The notes under the pieces are model-generated. The model was not told where the DNA came from. It searched no databases and saw only the letters and a program-made list of their open reading frames with translations. Below, piece by piece: positions 45,296 to 53,834 of a DNA stretch of 64,000 nt. The position numbers were made by a program, and so were the translations under genes. Source of the stretch: Candidatus Gastranaerophilales bacterium (GTDB taxonomy: Bacteria; Cyanobacteriota; Vampirovibrionia; Gastranaerophilales; Gastranaerophilaceae); the NCBI GenBank assembly GCA_944323985.1, contig CALUUP010000007.1, positions 1 to 64,000 of the forward strand, in the 5' to 3' direction. How positions within the stretch are numbered: position 1 is the stretch's first letter; each line of letters begins with the position of its first letter.

Positions 45296-46430
45296 TTCCA
45301 AACCTAACCTTTTTTACATTATCTTTTGATATATTTAATAAAATTCCTATCATCCATAAAGAAACCATAATAGAAGATCCTCCGTAACTTATAAATGGCA
45401 TAGGAACTCCGGTTGCAGGAACAAAAGAACTAGCAACCCACATATTTAAAAATCCTTGAAAACAAATAGAAAATGTTAGCCCAAGAGCTAAAAGTTTTCC
45501 GTACATATCCTGACATTTAGCAGCAATAGTAAAACCTCTTTGTAATATTGTCCAAAAAAGACAAATTATTAACAAACACCCAATAAAACCGTGTTCTTCG
45601 CCAATTACTGCAAAAATAAAGTCCGTATGAGCTTCCGGAAGCCAAGCGAGTTTTTGTTTAGAGCTTCCATATCCAACACCATACAAACCACCTGAAGCAA
45701 ATGCAACCAATGATTGAATAATATTATAACCGGCACCTAACGGATCAGCTTCAGGATGCAGCCAAGTAGTAATTCTTGATGATTGATACCCTTTCAAACC
45801 TTTTAATAAAAGCAAAGGTATCATAAGACTCATTCCGCCTAAAATTAATTGGACAGAACCACCAGCACAAAGATAAATTGCAACAGAAGTTGCTAAAAGA
45901 AGCAAAACCATACTCAAATTCGGTTGAGTAAAAATAAAGAACACCATTATCAAAATCGGAATAAAGGCTGTAACAATTTTATTATTATCTAATATATCGG
46001 CATTTTTATAAAAAACCGCAGAAAGTAACATTACAACCGCTGGTTTTGCAAATTCTGAAGGTTGTAAGCTTAAAGGCCCTATATTAATCCATCTTTGAGC
46101 GCCATTTACCGTAACCCCTGCAACTTTTACAAGTATTAACATTACAATAACAAATCCCGCAAAAGGCAAAGTCCAAGCCATTAATTTTTTATAATGAAAA
46201 TTGGATAAAAATTTTAACCCAACAAAACCAACAATTACACCAAACAATTGTTGAACAAAAAATCTTGCAGGATTAACACCCATTTCAATACACTTAGGAG
46301 CACTTGCTGAAAATATAGACATTAAACCGATTACAACAAGAAAAATTACTGCAATCATTAAAGGCCTATCAGATTGCATATTTTGAGGATTTAGTTTATC
46401 GGTTTTGTTTATATTATTTTGATAAGACAT
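45279..46430 (-). CDS. ftsW: Peptidoglycan glycosyltransferase FtsW (SEDS family)
   Basis: SEDS-family lipid II polymerase of the divisome. About 383 residues from ATG 46430, ten membrane helices. Motifs are IFSASAPKC, GAQRWINIGPLSLQPSEFAKPA, GEEHGFIG and PATGVPMPFISYGGSS. The start is uncertain: an ATG at 46460 is in frame, but GAGGAG lies between the two, 15 bases from 46430. FtsW over RodA is favoured by its murD/murG neighbours. Confidence 0.92.
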   Translation of the reverse strand: MSYQNNINKTDKLNPQNMQSDRPLMIAVIFLVVIGLMSIFSASAPKCIEMGVNPARFFVQQLFGVIVGFVGLKFLSNFHYKKLMAWTLPFAGFVIVMLILVKVAGVTVNGAQRWINIGPLSLQPSEFAKPAVVMLLSAVFYKNADILDNNKIVTAFIPILIMVFFIFTQPNLSMVLLLLATSVAIYLCAGGSVQLILGGMSLMIPLLLLKGLKGYQSSRITTWLHPEADPLGAGYNIIQSLVAFASGGLYGVGYGSSKQKLAWLPEAHTDFIFAVIGEEHGFIGCLLIICLFWTILQRGFTIAAKCQDMYGKLLALGLTFSICFQGFLNMWVASSFVPATGVPMPFISYGGSSIMVSLWMIGILLNISKDNVKKVRFGNDRKF

Positions 46431-47730
46431 ATTCTTTAAAAACGTCTCCTCTATGTTCATAGCTATTAAACATATCAAAACTTGCACAAGCCGGAGAAAG
46501 AAGTACTACATCTGGTTTTAAACTAATTGCTTTATCTACTGCACTCTCTAGCGAATGTTCTTTTATTATATTACTAAAACCATTTTTTTGTAGATTTTCT
46601 TCAAATCTTTCTGTTGCTTCTCCTATTAATAAAACTGTTTTTATATGTTTATTAATCGAATGGCACATTTGAGTTAAATCAGTATTTTTATCTCTACCTC
46701 CAAGTATTAAAGCAACATCTTGATTATTAAAAGAATCAATTGCTACGATACTAGCTTCAGGATTTGTAGCTTTAGAATCATTATAAAAAATAATTCCATT
46801 CATTTCTCTAACTTTTTCAAGCCTATGCTCAGGAGCTTTAAAAGACATAATTTGAGATCTTATATCTTCATTTTTCATGCCTAAAATTTTAGCAATTATT
46901 ATTCCACACATTATATTTTGATAATTATGATGTCCTACTAAAGGACAGTCTTTTAGTGAAATTATTTCTTCTCCTCTGAAAAATATGGAATCATTAACAA
47001 TTCCGCAATCATCTTCTTTATCAAAAAATATGACATTTTTACATTTTTTAGAAAACTCTAATAATTTTTCATCTTTGTAATTTAAAATTGAGTATTCCGG
47101 ATCTTGTGGCGATAAAAATACTTTTGCTTTCGCTTTAAAATAATTTTCCAATCCCCCATGCCAGTCAATATGATCAGGAGTAAAATTTGTCCAACAAGCT
47201 ATTTTAGCCTTAAATTTTTCAGTCATTTGAGCCTGATATGAACTCATTTCACAAACTAAAAAATCATGTTCTTTTTCTATTAAGGATGTTGGAGGAACAC
47301 CTATATTTCCGCAAACCGGAGCTGAAAAATCTTTGCTCAAAATATGTGAAACAAGAGCTGTAGTAGTTGTTTTACCATTGGTTCCTGTTATTACAATAAA
47401 AGGAATATTGGTATTTAAATAAGCAAATTCAACTTCTGAAATTATTTTGATATTTTTTTCATTTAATCTTCTAAAAATTTCAGATTTAGGAGGAATACCG
47501 GGACTAGTAATCGCAAAAGATGAATTAGAAATAAATTCATCACTATGATATCCACATTCTATTTTTATTCCGCATTCTTTCAAATTATCAATTTGTGAAC
47601 GATATTCTTCTTTCAAATCAACAATTGATTTTGATTCTGTAATATAAACTTCATACCCTTTATTTAAAGCAAACTTTGCGGCTGAGATTCCGCTTTTTGA
47701 AAGACCTAAAATTAAAACTTTTTCACTCAT
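46414..47730 (-). CDS. murD: UDP-N-acetylmuramoylalanine-D-glutamate ligase MurD
   Basis: Adds D-Glu to UDP-MurNAc-Ala. 438 residues. N-terminal Rossmann-like domain (LGLSKSGISAAKFAL), ATP site VITGTNGKTTTTALV, central CEMSSYQAQM and NFTPDHIDWHGG, and C-terminal IFYNDSKATNPEASIVAI and LLSPACASFDMFNSYEHRG. GGAGAAG precedes the ATG. First gene of the murD-ftsW-murG operon. Confidence 0.96.
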   Translation of the reverse strand: MSEKVLILGLSKSGISAAKFALNKGYEVYITESKSIVDLKEEYRSQIDNLKECGIKIECGYHSDEFISNSSFAITSPGIPPKSEIFRRLNEKNIKIISEVEFAYLNTNIPFIVITGTNGKTTTTALVSHILSKDFSAPVCGNIGVPPTSLIEKEHDFLVCEMSSYQAQMTEKFKAKIACWTNFTPDHIDWHGGLENYFKAKAKVFLSPQDPEYSILNYKDEKLLEFSKKCKNVIFFDKEDDCGIVNDSIFFRGEEIISLKDCPLVGHHNYQNIMCGIIIAKILGMKNEDIRSQIMSFKAPEHRLEKVREMNGIIFYNDSKATNPEASIVAIDSFNNQDVALILGGRDKNTDLTQMCHSINKHIKTVLLIGEATERFEENLQKNGFSNIIKEHSLESAVDKAISLKPDVVLLSPACASFDMFNSYEHRGDVFKEYVLSK

Positions 47731-47813
47731 TTTCCAACTTCTCCGAACAGTTCTAATTTTACTCCAAACAGATTAAAAAAAGAATCTATTAAATTTAAGA
47801 AATTTAATGTTTT

Positions 47814-48038
47814 TTATACTAACAATTGACGATAAAATTCTATACTGGAAGTATCAATTTTATTAATAATTTCGTTTTGTCTTTTTCTTATTACTTCTAC
47901 TATTGTTAAAATCTCTCCAATTTCCGAACTTTCCATTAAATTATTATTACAATACCCTTCTAAGATACTTAATAAATTTTGGTTTTCAGCAGTCATTTCA
48001 AGTATTTCGTTAAAAAAATTTAAAAGTTTTTCGTTCAT
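47814..48038 (-). CDS. Small helical GYC-motif protein of the divergent module, copy B
   Basis: 74 residues, all helix. NLLSILEGYCNNN and GEILTIVEVIRKRQNEII align with LLEIINGYC and YDLLDVLSTVINNHKELQ of the protein at 59467. GAGGTG precedes the ATG. It is divergent from the tiny RHH gene at 48144 across 105 bases that contain palindromes. No known family. Antitoxin, toxin or co-regulator are all possible. Confidence 0.65.
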   Translation of the reverse strand: MNEKLLNFFNEILEMTAENQNLLSILEGYCNNNLMESSEIGEILTIVEVIRKRQNEIINKIDTSSIEFYRQLLV

Positions 48039-48143
48039 AATTACACCTCATTTAGTTGTAATTTAGTTATAACATAATTGCAAATTTATTACAATTGATA
48101 TGTGTATAAAATTATAATATTATTGTAAAAAGGTTGGTAGTTT

Positions 48144-48302
48144 ATGACATTAAATAATAAAAAAAGATTTGTTTTATTAGTTGAAAATGATATTTATGAA
48201 AAGTTTAAAAAACTAGCAGAAAATCAAAATAGAACTGCTGGAAATTTAGGAACTACATTAATTAAAAATTATGTAAAAGAAAACTACCAAGAAGAATTGT
48301 AA
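48144..48302 (+). CDS. Tiny ribbon-helix-helix-like DNA-binding protein, copy B
   Basis: 52 residues: MTLNNKKRFVLLVENDIYEK, then FKKLAENQNRTAGNLGTTLI and a charged end. One beta strand (RFVLLVEN) and two helices fit the Arc/MetJ/CopG fold, which works as a dimer on palindromic DNA. AAAGG precedes the ATG. Its partner is the divergent 74-residue gene. The gap holds GTTATAAC (48066-48073) and the inverted repeat TTGTAAT/ATTACAA (48056-48062, 48088-48094). Confidence 0.65.
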   Translation: MTLNNKKRFVLLVENDIYEKFKKLAENQNRTAGNLGTTLIKNYVKENYQEEL

Positions 48303-48363
48303 GATAAAATTTCTGCATTAATTTCAATTAAAAATTATACTTTGATTTTTAATTGTATATTTT

Positions 48364-48705
48364 GTCATTCCGAATTTATTTCGGAATCTTACCAGTTTAA
48401 AGCGTTATTTCCAAGCTTAAAAGACCCTTAAATAAATTCAGAGTGACGTGTTTTTTAAGGGAAGAAGTGAATAAGTTTAGAAGTTTAGAAGGGATTTAAC
48501 GAATCTCATTCCCCAATGGGGGAAGGTTGGGATGGGGAATTGTTTAAGAGAAAAAAGAAGTTTATAAATTTAGAAGTTGAGAAGGAGTTAATTAAGGTAT
48601 AAAACTTTAATTATACAAACTTTTTTTACCTCACCCAGCCCTCTCCTCAAGGAGAGGGAATTAGAAAACGTTCCTTCTCCTTATAGGAGAAGGTTAGGAT
48701 GAGGT
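48364..48705. repeat. Cluster of REP-like palindromes in a 480-bp gene-free stretch
   Basis: The 48303-48746 gap has no gene. It holds ATTCCGAA/TTCGGAAT (48367-48387), TTCCCC/GGGGAA (48509-48524), CCCTCTCC/GGAGAGGG (48639-48658) and CCTTCTCC/GGAGAAGG (48673-48693). The last two are nested in a larger imperfect inverted pair, ACCTCACCC... with ...GGATGAGGT (about 48628-48704). These look like dispersed palindromic elements, much richer in G+C than the flanks. Confidence 0.75.
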
Positions 48706-48746
48706 GTTTTTTAAAAGGAAAAATTTAGAAGGAATTAAAATAATCT

Positions 48747-48788
48747 CTACTCACTAATTTCTACTCACTACTCACTAATCACTAATCC
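48747..48788 (+). repeat. CTANTCA heptamer array (solo)
   Basis: Six 7-base units: CTACTCA, CTAATTT, CTACTCA, CTACTCA, CTAATCA, CTAATCC. Same family as the inverted arrays around the four-helix-bundle gene. It runs into the stop codon of the acyltransferase gene. Confidence 0.75.
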
Positions 48789-49498
48789 CTACCTCCATAC
48801 AATGCTTCTAGAATACTTTCAGTGATAGCTTTTTTCTCGATTATTTCGCTTTCGTTTTTATAATCCTCAATATTAATTTCCTCACCCATTTCAAGCTCAA
48901 AAGTCACTATCTTATCAGATGCCGCATAAAATGGTTGATTAATAAATAGAAAATCTCTATCAGAAAATAATTTTATCGGAACAATATTTTTCATTGCATT
49001 TAATGCGACGAGAGCTGCTCCTTTTTTTATTTTAGGAAATTCATTTTTACGATGTCTAATTCCTGATGGAAAAATTATTACATTAAATCCCATATCAAGC
49101 ATCTTTTTACTTTGAGATTTTAATTCTTCTATTTCTAATTCGTTTGTTAAAAAAATACTGTTAATTATATTTTTTAAAATAGGATTATGAGCGAGTTCTT
49201 TTTTTACAAAACAAGTACTTTGCGGAATTAAACTTATTAAAATTACAATATCAATAAAACTCGGGTGAGTTGATACAATTACCTTATTTTTAATCTCACT
49301 TAATTTTTTTATATCAATTTTTATTAACCTAATAAAAACTAATATACCGATAAAAAATTTCCAACTATAGCGAATTACATCAGAGCATAATTTTTTGTTA
49401 TTTTTAATAAATGGAAAAAGACAAAAATTCATTAAAACGGCGCCAATTCCAAAAATTCCAAAACAAATTATTACCAAAAATGAACGAAAATATTTCAA
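48782..49498 (-). CDS. Lysophospholipid acyltransferase-like protein (PlsC family)
   Basis: 238 residues. N-terminal membrane helices (1-30, 45-60) precede the HxxxxD motif as HPSFID (His78, Asp83). The second block, normally F-P-E-G-T-R, reads FPSGIRHR near 146-153, with Glu replaced by Ser. Third block NIVPIKL. Likely transfers an acyl chain at the inner membrane. It stands next to the chain-length-factor gene (one base apart), as acyltransferases do in aryl polyene clusters; a general phospholipid role is also possible. Confidence 0.82.
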   Translation of the reverse strand: MKYFRSFLVIICFGIFGIGAVLMNFCLFPFIKNNKKLCSDVIRYSWKFFIGILVFIRLIKIDIKKLSEIKNKVIVSTHPSFIDIVILISLIPQSTCFVKKELAHNPILKNIINSIFLTNELEIEELKSQSKKMLDMGFNVIIFPSGIRHRKNEFPKIKKGAALVALNAMKNIVPIKLFSDRDFLFINQPFYAASDKIVTFELEMGEEINIEDYKNESEIIEKKAITESILEALYGGRD

Positions 49499-49499
49499 T

Positions 49500-50081
49500 T
49501 TAGCCCTCTATTCTTCTTATTATCCCAAAATTTGATTTATAAATATCGTTCTTACCCTCTAAAAAATCAACAAATGAATTAAATTCATCAGAATTTTTTT
49601 GACAAGAATTTTCAAATTCACATTTTATTTTTCCAAATTCATGAGAAATTAAACACGCAACAGCAGACGAATCCGCATAACAAAACAATGAATTATTTTT
49701 TTGCGAAATAATACTTTTTATAAACCCTGCAGAAAGAGAATTTTCTCCACTTGAAATTGCATAATACGGGATATTAATCTTTTGAAATAAAGTAAAAAAT
49801 CCAACGGCAAAATTATGTACAGAACCGGAAAATTGTGCAGGCGATACTTCATTTAACTCATTATACTGTTCAATAATTTTTTCCAATCTTGTAATTTCTC
49901 CCTGCTTAGAAGAAAAAACAATTTCCTCAACATCGTTATTATAAACTTGAGAAATAACTTCGACCGCCAATTTATCAATTGGACTTAACTTCCTTCTAAT
50001 AAGAGGTGGAATTTTTTCGGATTTAAATTCTTCTACCGATTTAATATAATAAAAATCACTAATATAAAAACTCTTTTTCAT
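49500..50081 (-). CDS. Beta-ketoacyl synthase chain-length-factor-like protein (ApeC-like)
   Basis: 193 residues from the ATG at 50081. It has the fold of a short ketosynthase half (Ketoacyl-synt_2 type): SPAQFSGSVHNFAVGFFTLF and EIVFSSKQGE match the usual motifs, but there is no active-site Cys, so it is a chain-length-factor-like partner, not an enzyme. TATAAT is six bases before the ATG, with no ribosome site. Divergent from the ketosynthase at 50101; their starts are only 19 bases apart. Confidence 0.8.
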   Translation of the reverse strand: MKKSFYISDFYYIKSVEEFKSEKIPPLIRRKLSPIDKLAVEVISQVYNNDVEEIVFSSKQGEITRLEKIIEQYNELNEVSPAQFSGSVHNFAVGFFTLFQKINIPYYAISSGENSLSAGFIKSIISQKNNSLFCYADSSAVACLISHEFGKIKCEFENSCQKNSDEFNSFVDFLEGKNDIYKSNFGIIRRIEG

Positions 50082-50100
50082 GCTAAAATTATACAATAAA

Positions 50101-51198
50101 ATGAGAATTACAAAATACAATGCAATATGCAATCTAGGAAATAATATCGATGAAATTTTCGCTAAGGCTTTACTGGGCGATAATTCTTGTTTTGAATATT
50201 CTAAAGAATATATTAAAGAAAAAAATCTTCGTCTTGGAACAATAAAAACAAGTCTACCTCAAATCGAACTTGATAATTACAATGCAAGATGTAATCAAAT
50301 TTTATTAAAAGTTCTCGAACCATTAGAGATTGAAAAATTAGATAAAAATACAACCGCAATAGTTTGTGCAACAACAAATACTGCAGTAGAAGAATTTGAA
50401 CAAACAAGAAATTATAAATTCGCAGAAATCGGAAATCCTGCTGAATTTGTAAAAGATTATTTCGGATTTAAAAACTTTTATACATCAGTTTCTACAGCTT
50501 GTTCTTCAGGAATAAAAGCTTTTATTATTGCAAAAGAACTTTTAGATTCAAATTATGCAGAAAAAGTTTTGGTTCTGGGAGTAGATAGTCTTGCAAAATT
50601 ACCGCTTTTTGGATTTAACTCTTTGGAAATACTTTCTTCTTCTCCAACAAATCCGTTTAGTAAAAATAGAAGCGGAATAAATATAGGAGAAGGAGCTGCA
50701 GCCTTTATAGTGGGAAAAGATGGAGATGGTATAGAAATAGCGGGGTTAGGAGAAACTACAGATTATTATCATTCAACGACTCCTGATCCAAGCGGAGTAG
50801 AAGCTATAAACGCTATTAAACAAGCTTTAGGCAACATCAAACCTTGTGAAATAGATTACATAAATCTTCACGGAACAGGAACTGTTGCAAATGATTTAAT
50901 GGAAGCGACCGCAATTTCAGCTATCTTTGGTGAAAAAGTTCCATCAAGTACAACTAAACCTTTAACAGGGCATTGTCTTGGAGCTGCTGCCAGTATAGAG
51001 ATTGCTCTGTGTGCTAAACTAATTGAAACAAATTCAGAAAAACTTTTTCCTCATATTTATGATGGAGAATATGATTTAGAAATCCCAAAAATAAATCTTG
51101 TTGAGAAAAATAAAATTTATAATCCGACAAAGACTTGTTTATGTACTTCCTTTGGCTTTGGCGGAACAAACTGTGCGATTACGCTTCGCAGAGTGTAA
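50101..51198 (+). CDS. Beta-ketoacyl-ACP synthase (ApeO-like)
   Basis: 365 residues. The Cys-His-His triad is intact: STACSSG (Cys134), NLHGTGTVAND and PLTGHCLGAA. It ends SFGFGGTNCAI as in FabF-type enzymes. Smaller than FabF, like the ApeO ketosynthase of aryl polyene clusters. It extends acyl chains on a carrier protein in the cytoplasm. Starts within the tiny divergent promoter shared with the chain-length-factor gene; no ribosome site. A heptamer array separates it from the dehydratase. Confidence 0.85.
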   Translation: MRITKYNAICNLGNNIDEIFAKALLGDNSCFEYSKEYIKEKNLRLGTIKTSLPQIELDNYNARCNQILLKVLEPLEIEKLDKNTTAIVCATTNTAVEEFEQTRNYKFAEIGNPAEFVKDYFGFKNFYTSVSTACSSGIKAFIIAKELLDSNYAEKVLVLGVDSLAKLPLFGFNSLEILSSSPTNPFSKNRSGINIGEGAAAFIVGKDGDGIEIAGLGETTDYYHSTTPDPSGVEAINAIKQALGNIKPCEIDYINLHGTGTVANDLMEATAISAIFGEKVPSSTTKPLTGHCLGAAASIEIALCAKLIETNSEKLFPHIYDGEYDLEIPKINLVEKNKIYNPTKTCLCTSFGFGGTNCAITLRRV

Positions 51199-51276
51199 GG
51201 TGTGAAGAGTTCTTTTAGACAAAACTATAATATCAAGATTTTTTCTCGATGTTTTTATCACTTTTGGTAATAATTT

Positions 51277-51311
51277 CTATTCACTATTCACTACTCACTA
51301 CTCACTATTCA
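51277..51311 (+). repeat. CTANTCA heptamer array (solo)
   Basis: Five 7-base units: CTATTCA, CTATTCA, CTACTCA, CTACTCA, CTATTCA, inside the ketosynthase cluster between the ApeO-like and ApeP-like genes. Identical unit family to the groESL arrays. Confidence 0.8.
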
Positions 51312-51340
51312 CCCATCTTCTTTTGTTTTATAATAGGTTT

Positions 51341-51781
51341 ATGTACGATTTAACTAAAATACTACCACACAAACCTCCGATGATACTTCTTGATGATATC
51401 TTAGAAGTTAATCTTGAAGAACATTATTTGATTTCAATGTTTAAAGTGTATCCTCAAAAAGTCTTTTATGAAAAACAAGGTATAAATTCACTTGTCGGAA
51501 TAGAATTTATGGCACAAACTATCGGATGCTATGCTTATTTTAAAGATAATTCTGCTGAACCATCTCCCGGACTTTTGCTGGGGACAAGGCTTTATAATAA
51601 TTCTATAGATTATTTTAAAGAGGGAGAAATTTATACAGTAAAAGCTCAAGAGGTTTTTTCAGACAATAACATTGTCGCATTCGACTGTATCATATATAAT
51701 AGTGATAAAGAAGAAGTCGCAAGTGCTACAATAAATGCCTATCAAGGCGGTAACATAAAGGATTTATTAGAAAATGAATGA
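51341..51781 (+). CDS. 3-hydroxyacyl-ACP dehydratase, hotdog fold (ApeP/ApeI-like)
   Basis: 146 residues from the ATG at 51341. LPHKPPMILLDDI (His10) and GIEFMAQTIGCYAYF (catalytic acid near residue 60) match the hotdog dehydratases of aryl polyene and FabZ-like families. It removes water from the 3-hydroxyacyl chain, here probably to make conjugated double bonds. TATAAT ends six bases before the ATG and there is no ribosome site. Overlaps the reductase gene by eight bases. Confidence 0.8.
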   Translation: MYDLTKILPHKPPMILLDDILEVNLEEHYLISMFKVYPQKVFYEKQGINSLVGIEFMAQTIGCYAYFKDNSAEPSPGLLLGTRLYNNSIDYFKEGEIYTVKAQEVFSDNNIVAFDCIIYNSDKEEVASATINAYQGGNIKDLLENE

Positions 51782-52493
51782 TATTTTAATAACAGGAGCA
51801 AGTAGAGGGATTGGAAAAGCTATAGCGTTATATCTTGCAAAAAATGGATATAATTTAGTTTTACATTGTTCTAAAAATCCTGAAAGATTAAATGATTTAA
51901 AAAAGGAAATTCTTTCTTTTAGTGTTGAATGCAGAACTTTAGCTTTTGATATAAAAGATAGAGAACAAACTCAAAAAATCCTAAATGAAGATATAGAGAA
52001 AAACGGTATTTATTATGGAATTATCTTGAATGCGGGAATTGCAAAAGATGCTCCGTTTCCTGCTATGGAAGAAGATATGTGGGATGATGTTTTAAATACT
52101 AATTTAGGCGGATTTTATAACGTATTAAAACCAATTATAATGCCTCTAATTCAAAATAGAAAAGGTAGAATAATAGTAATGTCATCTATTTCAGGACAAT
52201 GTGGAAATAGAGGACAAGTAAATTACAGTGCTTCAAAATCAGGATTAATAGGAGCAACAAAAGCTTTAAGTTTAGAACTTGCAAAACGTAATATAACAGT
52301 TAATGCAATTGCTCCGGGGATTATTGATACAGAAATGACAGAAGAAATCCCAGCTGAGATAGTAAAACAAGTTCCGATGAAAAGAATGGGGACTGCTAAA
52401 GAAGTTGCGAGTTTGGTAAATTATTTATTAAGTGAAGATTCAAGCTATATAACCGGTCAGGTAATCGGAGTTAACGGAGGCTTGTATTTATGA
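51774..52493 (+). CDS. 3-oxoacyl-ACP reductase, FabG-like (ApeQ-like)
   Basis: 239 residues, SDR fold. TGASRGIGKA (7-16), NAGIAKD, active-site SSISGQCGNRGQVNYSASKSG and the closing SYITGQVIGVNGGLYL are all FabG marks. Reduces the 3-oxoacyl chain with NADPH. Overlaps the genes on both sides (8 and 4 bases), so the three are strictly coupled. Could also serve normal fatty acid synthesis. Confidence 0.92.
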   Translation: MNDILITGASRGIGKAIALYLAKNGYNLVLHCSKNPERLNDLKKEILSFSVECRTLAFDIKDREQTQKILNEDIEKNGIYYGIILNAGIAKDAPFPAMEEDMWDDVLNTNLGGFYNVLKPIIMPLIQNRKGRIIVMSSISGQCGNRGQVNYSASKSGLIGATKALSLELAKRNITVNAIAPGIIDTEMTEEIPAEIVKQVPMKRMGTAKEVASLVNYLLSEDSSYITGQVIGVNGGLYL

Positions 52494-53713
52494 GAAGAGT
52501 TGTTGTTACAGGTATGGGAATAGCATCTCCTCTTGGCTCTACCGTTAAAACAGCATATGAGAGATTAAAAAAATACGAAAATTGTGTTTCTCATTGGGAT
52601 AAACTAGATGAGTATGAAAAATTAAATACTTCATTGGGTTCTTTTGTTGAAGGTTTTGTTATTCCTGAACATTTCACAAGAAAAGTAAAAAGAACAATGG
52701 GAAATGTTGCGTTAATGTCTGTTTGTACGGCAGAAGATGCTCTTAAAGATTCTGGATTGTTAGGTGATGATATTATAACAAACGGAAGATGTGGAGTAAG
52801 TTACGGTTCTTCAACAGGTTCTTTGGATGCAATATTGGATTTTTATGCAATGTGCATTGATAAAGAAGTAAAGATGCTTAATTCAGGCTCTTATATAAAA
52901 ATGATGCCTCAAACAAATGCGGTTAATATTTCATTGTATTTTAAAACTCACGGACGTTTAATTCCGACTTCTACCGCTTGTACATCAGGTTCAATGGGAA
53001 TCGGTTATGCTTATGAAATGATAAAAGACGGGTATCAAGATGTAATGATTTCAGGCGGAGCAGAAGAAATTCATCCGACACAAGTTGGAGTTTTTGATAC
53101 TTTATATGCAACAAGCAGTAAAAATAATACTCCAACCTTAACCCCATCACCTTTTGACAAAGATAGAGATGGCTTGGTAATCGGAGAAGGGGCTGGAACT
53201 TTAATATTAGAAGAATATGAGCACGCAAAAAATAGAGGAGCGAAGATTTACGCAGAAATCGTAGGTTTTGCAACAAATACAGACGGTACTCATATTACAA
53301 ACCCTAATAAAGATATGATGGCAGAAGTAATGCGACAAGCAGTAGCAAATGCCGGAATTTCAGCTAATGATATCGGATATGTAAATGCTCACGGAACAGC
53401 TACAATAAATGGTGATATAGCTGAAACTAATGCAACAGAAGAAGTCTTCAAAAGAGAAGTTCCTATAAGTTCAATAAAAAGTTATACAGGACATACTCTT
53501 GGAGCTTGCGGGGCTATTGAAGCTATTTTATCAATAGAGATGATGAACAATAATTGGTATTGTCCGACTTTAAATTTAAAAAATATAGATGAAAACTGTG
53601 GAAAGTTAGATTATATAAAAGATAACGGCAGGAATTTTGAAACCGAATATGTAATGAGTAATAATTTTGCCTTTGGAGGAATTAATACTTCATTAATTTT
53701 TAAGAAAATTTAA
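52490..53713 (+). CDS. Beta-ketoacyl-ACP synthase II, FabF-like (ApeR-like)
   Basis: 407 residues. Cys164 in STACTSGS, His in NAHGTATINGD and TGHTLGACGAIEA; ends NNFAFGGINTSLIF. Full-size FabF-type enzyme. Gene order dehydratase-reductase-ketosynthase with another ketosynthase and chain-length factor alongside is that of aryl polyene clusters (ApeP-Q-R). Overlaps the reductase by four bases. An ordinary FabF cannot be ruled out from sequence alone. Confidence 0.87.
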   Translation: MRRVVVTGMGIASPLGSTVKTAYERLKKYENCVSHWDKLDEYEKLNTSLGSFVEGFVIPEHFTRKVKRTMGNVALMSVCTAEDALKDSGLLGDDIITNGRCGVSYGSSTGSLDAILDFYAMCIDKEVKMLNSGSYIKMMPQTNAVNISLYFKTHGRLIPTSTACTSGSMGIGYAYEMIKDGYQDVMISGGAEEIHPTQVGVFDTLYATSSKNNTPTLTPSPFDKDRDGLVIGEGAGTLILEEYEHAKNRGAKIYAEIVGFATNTDGTHITNPNKDMMAEVMRQAVANAGISANDIGYVNAHGTATINGDIAETNATEEVFKREVPISSIKSYTGHTLGACGAIEAILSIEMMNNNWYCPTLNLKNIDENCGKLDYIKDNGRNFETEYVMSNNFAFGGINTSLIFKKI

Positions 53714-53834
53714 TCTAAACCATGACTTTCCTAAAATTTTTATTAAAAATATCGTACAAACGGATGAAATTTAATAAAAATAATTAAGTTCTTTAATAAT
53801 AACGACGATATTATTAGAGGAAGGACGGTTTATA

